A stretch of 64,000 nucleotides of DNA from Struthio camelus (Eukaryota > Chordata > Aves > Struthioniformes > Struthionidae), in contig NC_090967.1 in assembly GCF_040807025.1 (NCBI RefSeq), forward strand, positions 7,866,001-7,930,000, written 5' to 3'. Positions 57,901 to 64,000 of the stretch are shown here, one piece after another. The notes under the pieces are model-generated. The model saw nothing but the letters and a program-made list of their open reading frames with translations, made no database searches and was not told the origin of the DNA. How positions within the stretch are numbered: position 1 is the stretch's first letter; each line of letters starts with the position of its first letter. Position numbers and translations under genes: made by a program.

Positions 57901-60900
57901 CTCTGGCACCAAATCCAGACCTGTGATACAGCCTTTCTTCTCTGCTTACCTATTCCTATATCATCTGGATCTGTATCTCCCTCTTGCTGACATTGATTTC
58001 ACCTGAATTCTGTTTCGAATTTGGCCCTTTTTGAGGCACCCTGGCTTAGGGAGCCCCAGGGTTGAAAACATGGCCTTGAAGTCAATAGCTGAGCTTCCTC
58101 TGACTTTGGGCCAGGATTTTTCCAGCAGATCCATGATCTGAAGAGTGCTCCAAGAGTGGGATCATTTCCTTGAAAGCAGAGAGGAAGCCTGGACTCAGTG
58201 CCCTTTTTTTTGTATGCTCATCAGACCCTGGGGGATGGGGTGGGATGAAATTTAGACACTGTCTCACCAGCAGGGCTCTCATCACCACCTCTTCCCTGGA
58301 AAGCTGCAGTGCCTCTTCTCCCACCCAGGATATCCTCACTGCTTACTGAGGGGGGCACAGGAGATGTGGATGCTGTGCTTGGTAGCATCAGAAGGCCTTT
58401 AATGCTCTGCTGGTCAGCATAGCTTTGGAGAAAGCGAGCTGCATTGGCTGCGTGTGAAAGGGAGCAGCACAGGCAGAGAGGCTGCAGGCTGTGGAGGGGA
58501 AGTGCAGTTGTGTTTGGAGAGAGAAGCTGCACTTCCCACCTGGATGTGGTGGAGAAGCTGAAGGAGGGCAGGGGGACCTCTGTCCCCTCCCATGTGATGG
58601 CCCTTGTTGCATGTGGCTCGGGAAGGTTTGTGCGTCCAGCGGGCTGCGGAGCGTTAGCAGCAGGTGGGAAGCGAGGAGAAGTGCAGGGGAGGGGGCCAGG
58701 GTGGGAGGAGGTGGCCCCATGCTGGCCTGGCAGGATGTGCTAGATGTTAATGGGAGATTCTTCAGAAATGAACAAATAGGTTAATTTTTAATGCTCGGCT
58801 AAATAATTTAATGAGGAAAATTAAGCTCAGCTAGTGAGGCAGGCAAAGCCGGATAAATCACTGGCTTAAGTCCTCCATGCCACACGTGTGTTCATGTGTG
58901 TGTGGGGGGGGTGGGTCTGTGTGGTAGAGGCATGCAGGGCTGCCTGTGCACGGCCTCTGCTTGACCCTTGGGACCTGGGGTGCACCTGGCCTCCATGGCT
59001 CTGGGGCCACCCGGGCCTGCACAAGTATGGCTTCCTTGGACCTAGGTATCTTCTCTGTGCACGCTGCAGTTGATGACTGGGGGGGGGGGGGGGGAGGCCA
59101 CAAAAATTTGCATTTCCAGCGTTTGCTGTGCAAACCAGGAGCGTGTCCTCCCTCCTGTGCCCTTGCTCCCTTCCTGCCTTGGATGGGAGGGGAAGGGCTG
59201 ACCATCGCTGCTGTACAGACTGAGCTCTTCATCCGAGACCTGCGTACAGAGCTGAGAAGCCTCAGCGATGCCTCAAGGCCTGTGGTGTTGAGTTAAAGCA
59301 ACTGTGGACTCTGTCTGCATTTGTAGGCTCACCCCTCTTGCTTGAGGGGGCCTTTGGTATTTCATTTGTCTTTAATGGCAGCATGGGACAGCAGGACGAA
59401 AGCTGTGGTGTTGTGCCAGGTGTGGAAGCCTCCAGGTGTCCAGTTCTCTGCAAGGAGGCCCCCACCTGCCTCTACCTGGCTGGGTGACTTCCCCTTCCGT
59501 AGGCACCTGCTGCTCTTCCCCACTCCTCGGCACTCATTGCTGCCCTTTACCCCCCTCTTCCAGAGCAGAGGAAGACCAGCCCAGGACCAGACCTCGCTCT
59601 GGCAGCTTTCAAGCCCACTAGAGCTTGCAAGGGTGCTGGAGCTGCGCAGCCTTTGGCTGGGGGCTTGGCCGGGCACTGGGTGCTGCATTGGGGGGTGAGA
59701 GAAGCTGTGGCCACGGGTGCAGAGCCACCGGGCACCAGACTTGGTCCCCCCGTGGCAGCTCCCCTGCCGCCGCTGCTGCCATGCTGGTGTCCTTGTGGCC
59801 GGCGCTGTCCAGCAGCCCGCGGGTCCCCATGGTTTCCCCATGGTGTGTGTCCCCCGTGGTTCAGGTCCCCATGGTGTCCTCCCATGGTGCCTGTCCCCCC
59901 ACGGCATGTGTCCCCCATAACCTGTCCCCCACAGCATGTCCCCCATGGCATGTCCCCACGGCTTGTCCCCATGGACAGATGGACGGGGGGGAGCCCTCCC
60001 CGGAGAATGCATCGAAATGTGTCTTTTGTGCAAAGCGGAGGGAATGCCCCCAAGAGCTGGTTTCCATGGCAACCACAAATGTCAGGTTCCATGTGGTGAA
60101 CCACGGTTTCCATGGCGACGGCGCCTTCACCCAGGGTGCTGGGAGCTGGAGTGGCGGCCGTGGGGGAGGGGGACGCGGTGCCCCCGGGCACCCCGGGGGC
60201 CGAGCCGGGAAGGGGCTCCGGGCGCCCCGGGCCGCGCGTGGCCGCTTCCTGGCGGTGCTCCCCGCTCCCTTCCCCCAGACGGATTTGCTCCGCGCGGGAG
60301 CTGAGATCCGAGCCTTCCCCTCCATCGCCGGTCCCATCTGTTTAGCTTAATCCTGTGTTTGCTTCCTGGTCGGAATAAAGCCATTTCTCCATGCTGTGGG
60401 AGCGGTGGGGAGGGAGGAGGCCAGCTGCCCTCCTGGCTCCATGCCGAGCCCGGGGCCTCGCACCCCTGCTGGGCACCGCTGGCCTCTCCCACCCAAACAC
60501 CCTGGCCTCCACATCCGAACACCCCAGCGTCCACCCCCCGATTGCCAGCCTGGAGTGGAGGGGCAGCGGTGCCTCGACCTCCCTGCTGCCCGCAGCCTCC
60601 GCTGCAGCGGCTGCTCCACCGCGGGCTGGTCCCAGCTTTGGCCCTTCGTCCTGGGCTGCGCCAGCTCGCTGCCCCCAGCGGCCTCTGGCGCTTGGCCGCC
60701 TGATGTCGGCAGGCGTGTCAGCTGCACAGCAGATTTCAGTTTGATTTTTATGACTCGAGTGCGTTTGCTGTTTTGTTGTTTCTGGTTTTCCTGGGGGAGC
60801 TCCCTGTGAGCTGGGGCAGACTAGGCCTGGACCTGCGAATCGTGTGCAGGTCTTACCTCAAATATTCCTTATTATTGTTGTACTATTAAATGCACTGACT

Positions 60901-61444
60901 CAAGCCGCTGTCAGCCTGTGTGCGCGGTGCGGAGGGAGGCGGAAGGAAGGCTCTCTGTGAGCGAGGAAACCTGCCTTGCGCACCCGTCCTCGGAGGAGCC
61001 CCTGGTTCGGAGGGCTCCTGCTGGCCGGGGAGGAGGCTGCAGCGCGCTGTGCCCCGCTGCCTGCAGGACAAGGTCTGCCCTGCTCTGCTCATCAGCCCTC
61101 CAGCTAGGGCCTCCTCGGAGCCTTCCTTTGCCACGGCTGCGTCTGGAGGAGGCGGAGGTTTGTGCGTGCCCAGCGTTCCCGGGAGAGGTGTTCACCGCAG
61201 GCCAGCATCCCAACAGGAGAACGTGCCTGGTTCCGCGTGGGCCCTTCTCCCTGGACCCTGGTGGCCGTCACCACCCCCGGGTGCCCTTATGCTGCAGAGC
61301 AGGCAGGCAGGGGAGCCCGGGTGCCACCGCCACCCGCCCTGCGCCATCGGCAGGTGGGCCAACCTCTAATCCTTGGCGTTTCTTTTTCATTGCAGATGGC
61401 GCGCCCGATTCAGGTGAAACCCGCAGACAGCGAGAGCCGTGGAG
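39246..61444 (+). CDS. CELF5: CUGBP Elav-like family member 5, N-terminal exons (gene continues to the right)
   Basis: Neuron-enriched RNA-binding protein acting in splicing and mRNA control through GU-rich elements. Exon 1 39246-39528, exon 2 48439-48521 (83 bp), exon 3 61396-61444 (49 bp); phases 1, 0, 1. The 83- and 49-base exons are hallmarks of the CELF family. The start [13 protein letters not shown] matches human CELF5 (MARLTESEARRQ). A proline tract (residues 14-25) and an alanine/proline/serine linker precede RRM1, with RNP2 LFVGQI (residues 55-60) and RNP1 KGCAFLTY across the exon 1/2 junction. Exon 2 ends [12 protein letters not shown]; exon 3 is [19 protein letters not shown]2, the divergent domain and RRM3 must lie beyond the window. 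The proline tract is longer than in human. Confidence 0.96.
47280..47530 (-). mobile_element. CR1-type LINE fragment (3' end of ORF2)
   Basis: The minus strand translates to [17 protein letters not shown] followed by [12 protein letters not shown], the conserved C terminus of CR1-clade reverse-transcriptase proteins (RF..LWN.LPREV..APSLE.F). Only the 3' part is kept, and it is old and inactive. Confidence 0.75.
47689..47752 (+). repeat. Imperfect (TG)n microsatellite
   Basis: TG-rich stretch with interruptions, longest pure run GTGTGTGTGTGT near 47732. Confidence 0.8.
54150..54194 (+). repeat. (CA)n microsatellite
   Basis: Near-pure CA dinucleotides with two AGA interruptions; flanking CATG/TGTG-rich sequence extends it to the left. 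Confidence 0.9.
54350..54785 (-). mobile_element. CR1 LINE fragment (ORF2 internal part)
   Basis: Read on the plus strand, landmarks of reverse-complemented CR1 appear in order: TGCAGGACTTAGCC, ATGAGGTTGCCATTG, TCTCAAGCTTGTTGAGTC, a GTTAGTGAGGACGTTGAAAC block and GGCCTTGCTGAAGTC (minus strand: DFSKA). Strongly diverged and with deletions, so long inactive. Confidence 0.7.
54750..55500. promoter_or_regulatory. CpG-rich block inside CELF5 intron 2
   Basis: Clear local rise in CG dinucleotides starting in the CR1 remnant, with GCGCGGCGGC and a perfect X-box. No exon recognised. Candidate alternative promoter, enhancer or noncoding-RNA start. Confidence 0.35.
54956..54969. promoter_or_regulatory. 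RFX X-box, perfect palindromic consensus
   Basis: GTTGCCATGGGAAC fits GTTNCCATGGNAAC at all twelve fixed positions. RFX factors bind such sites in ciliary and neuronal genes. Confidence 0.6.
58738..58862. promoter_or_regulatory. AT-rich block dense in TAAT/ATTA cores
   Basis: An AT-rich island in a GC-rich setting with many homeodomain-type cores (GTTAATTTTTAATGC, TAAATAATTTAATG, AAAATTAAGC). Candidate conserved intronic enhancer of CELF5; conservation cannot be judged here. Confidence 0.3.
59079..59094 (+). repeat. G16 homopolymer
   Basis: Sixteen consecutive G; another G-rich run lies at about 58902-58910. Confidence 0.9.
59820..59985 (+). repeat. Degenerate CATGG/CCCC minisatellite
   Basis: Ten or so imperfect units of the type GTCCCCATGG with insertions (TGTGTCCCCC, CACGGCATGT), about 12-17 bases apart, in CELF5 intron 2. 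Confidence 0.7.
60060..60119. promoter_or_regulatory. Pair of RFX X-box motifs
   Basis: GTTTCCATGGCAAC at 60060-60073 is a perfect match to GTTNCCATGGNAAC. GTTTCCATGGCGAC at 60106-60119 has one mismatch. The two are 46 bases apart on the same strand, beside CG-rich sequence. Confidence 0.6.
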
Positions 61445-64000
61445 GTAGTTGTCATCTCTCCTTGTTTACTCGTTGGTGGCCTTGTGGTTGGGAGGGGATC
61501 AAGCAAAGAGACCCAGGGTCCTGACCTGGCCTTGCTCTCCCCGCAGTGAAGTGAGAGGTGGTTTGTGCGCGGCAGGGCATGTGGGGGGTCTAGGCAGGGG
61601 CTCGCACGGGAGCAGCGGCAGCCCGCCCAGTTACGGCAGCAGACATCCGCTTTGGTGCACGGCTTGGGGTCCTGGAAGGCATGGGCAGCAGGAAGGAAGT
61701 TTCCTCACTCCCATGCCTGAGCAATCCTGTAGAAGCCCAATCCTTGCCTCAGCCCTGGCTCCCTAACCTGTTCAGCTTGCTGCTGCACGCCTGAAGCTCC
61801 CCTGCTTGCTGCTGACCCCTCTGCCCCCCGGCGCTGTTGGACTGTCTCAGCCCCTCCACCTTCAGGCCTGCAGCAAGCCCATCTCGCCTGCCAGCAGCCA
61901 AGTGCTGCCTGCAGAAAACAGCGTGTGACGGAGAAATAGCGTCTGAGGGGAGAGGGAGGATCCTGAGTTTTGGCCCAAGATGGAGGTGGTGTCAGCCTGC
62001 AGAGGACCGGCTGGGTTAGAGCAGCACACGCTGCGCAGCTCAGAGCTGGAAGACTGAGAGCAGAGAAATTTGTGTTAATGTACTGGGAGCTCACGCCAGC
62101 TCAGATGCCTCCTCCAGGTGGAGAAGGTTTGCAGCTCCAGCCCTGTGCAGATTTATGAACTCCTTTTGTTGCTTTTCCTTGTCTTGTTGATGCATTTCTT
62201 GTCCTCCTCTTCCATTCCCACACATGCCTTGTGCTGTTGGCGCTGTCTCTGAAGGTAGTTTGTTGGCGGGGAGGGGAGACCGCTTATCCCTGTAGGGCAG
62301 CATATCCTGTATGTTGTGTTTAATTTGGAGGGCTTTTGTTTTAAATTTTCAGCGGTCATTGCCAAGCAGTTTGTTTGTACTAACTTTCAACTTTTGCACC
62401 AGCAGAAACATGATATAGATATACAGATATAGCTAAGAGTGTGTGTGTGTGTGTGTACATGCACACATACACATTAAAAACCTACTATTTTATAAATGTG
62501 TGGGTGCATATGTGTATGTGAGCCTACTTTAAAAAGTCGGATCATTTTTCCAAATAGAACCTGTGACTTTTCATATTTACTCAAGGGATTAGACACCTGA
62601 CTTTTACTGAAATCTGGGCATTTAGCTCCCTTGGGCCACGATGAAATCCCAGCCATACCAGCTACTGACAGGTTCCTTTTGCAAAGAGCCAGTGGCTTAA
62701 GCATACAACCTCAGCTGAAAGCAGCATGCCTGGATCGCGCAGGACTGAACATGTCTCACCTGACTTCAGCCTCCTGGGCCCAGGGTTGGTCCCTCCCCCT
62801 CAACAGTATTTTTAAAACTTTGCCTCCATATGTCTAGTGGATTCAGAATTTGAGGTTATTCCTAATGATTCCTAACATTGTTCTTTTTTTAAAAAAAAAG
62901 CGCAGGGGGAAGGTGGTCTGACACCTCGCAGCATTTCCCAGCCCCTCCTGAGGCGGGTACATCCGCGATGCCCCGCAACTCCCTGCGGGCAGCACTGGGC
63001 ATCTGCCTGTGTTTGGAAAAGTGCTAAGCGTATAGCAATGGCTGATCCAATAATAATAATAAATAAATGTCCCATTTTGCTCCTTGTAACTAATAGCCTG
63101 TTATTCTACATTTCACTCCATCAGCTTCCCTGGAATCAGTTTTCTAATGAAAGGCTACTATTCAGCATGAGTAAGATGATCTCAATCTGCCCACTAGTTA
63201 TTTTTGCCTTCCGTACAGCAAGATGAGCTTTATTCCTAAAAAAGAGAAAAAAAATTATCCTAGTGTCTATTTTGTTAATTATTATCATCTTATATTATGA
63301 GCAACTTTCACCCCAAAGTATCTTGAATGCTTCCTAACCTAGCAGAGCTGTGCAGATAGAGAAAATATATATTAATGTTAAAAAAAAGGTGTTTCCATTT
63401 CATTGGTCTGAAAAGGAAGATTTATTTTTCCACCTCCCACAAAATTGGTGCAAAAATGGCAATTTTTTTTTCACCTTTAAAGGAAAATGCAACAAAAAAG
63501 AAATCACACTTTTTTTTTGGCACCACTTGTTTCTCATCCAAAAATGCTTTTTCTGCTTCCAACCTGCTGGGGTTTTTCACAGGAGGAAAAAAAAAAAAGA
63601 CCTCTCTTTTTTGAGTAAAATTCTCTTCTTCCTCTCTCTCTCTCTCCAAGGATTGCTATTTTCCCAAATGGAAATCTCAAAAATAGCCATTATTTTTGAA
63701 GTGTTGCAAATTTGGGCTGTTTCTGTAGCTCAGGGCAGAAAGGCAGCAGTCTCCGTTTTTTCCAAGCCTTCCCTTTTATCCCCAGCAGCTTCCCCGCTGC
63801 ACCTACACCCAGCCCTGAGCCGCAGGTACTGACAGGGAGTTGCCCGCAAGCCCTGGAGCTGGCTCTGGAGACTCCGATGGCCTGGAGAAAGGCGGATGGA
63901 TGGGTTCTGTGCTCTGTGCTGTGCCCAGAGCCCTGGGCAGGGCTGGCTCTTAGCTGGGCTACTGCTGCTTGTGGAAATGAGACCAGGCAGCAGATCCAGC
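61445..64000 (+). other. CELF5 intron 3 (to the window edge)
   Basis: No further exon recognised. It contains a (GT)n tract (62439-62456) with adjacent CA/TA-rich DNA, and an AT-rich, homopolymer-laden part at about 63030-63720 (T and A runs of 7-12). Confidence 0.75.
62439..62456 (+). repeat. (GT)9 microsatellite
   Basis: Pure GT run followed by ACATGCACACATACACA, giving a short self-complementary TG/CA stretch. Confidence 0.85.

Larger units (their letters stand above)
48522..61395 (+). other. CELF5 intron 2
   Basis: 12.9 kb GT-AG intron. It contains a (CA)n tract, a CR1 fragment, a CpG-rich block with an RFX X-box, an AT-rich TAAT-bearing block, a G16 tract (59079-59094), a CATGG minisatellite and a pair of X-box motifs. 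No nested gene supported. Confidence 0.8.

Noticed and set aside
59820-59985. CRISPR-like repeat array
   Set aside because: Units are short, degenerate and without constant spacers; vertebrate minisatellite.

Overview
The window is vertebrate genomic DNA, most likely from a sauropsid and probably a bird; a crocodilian or turtle is the alternative. The evidence is multi-exon genes with GT-AG introns, CpG-island promoters, very few interspersed repeats, and two old CR1-type LINE fragments. Gene density and GC content suggest a small, GC-rich avian chromosome. The order S1PR4 - NCLN - CELF5 matches human 19p13.3 synteny. A PC4/SUB1-family gene lies between NCLN and CELF5.

Layout: (1) 1-5.7 kb, minus strand: two granzyme/mast-cell-protease-like serine protease genes in tandem. 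The first runs off the left edge (exons 1, 2 and the start of 3) and has Gln in place of the catalytic His57. The second has all five exons but carries a 2-base frameshift in a G run just after the catalytic Ser195 codon. (2) 5.7-12.2 kb: no recognised gene, one CpG-rich block. (3) 12.47-13.69 kb, plus: S1PR4 in a single coding exon. (4) 15.8-25.3 kb, plus: complete NCLN (nicalin), 15 coding exons, 562 residues, all phases consistent. (5) 30.7-33.2 kb, plus: complete four-coding-exon SUB1/PC4 paralogue, 123 residues. (6) 36.1-37.5 kb, minus: an unrecognised set of open segments whose last two exons join in phase and are followed by a polyadenylation signal. (7) 39.2 kb to the right edge, plus: the first three coding exons of CELF5, split by introns of 8.9 and 12.9 kb that hold CR1 fragments, microsatellites, a CATGG minisatellite, a CpG-rich block and unusually good RFX X-box motifs.

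Functional grouping: the proteases and S1PR4 are leukocyte-type genes side by side. NCLN (ER membrane), the SUB1-like gene (nuclear ssDNA-binding cofactor) and CELF5 (neuronal RNA-binding protein) are CpG-island genes, and each carries GC-rich pentanucleotide arrays near its promoter. No CRISPR, tRNA or rRNA was seen. All gene calls rest on reading translations and splice signals by eye; no database search was possible.
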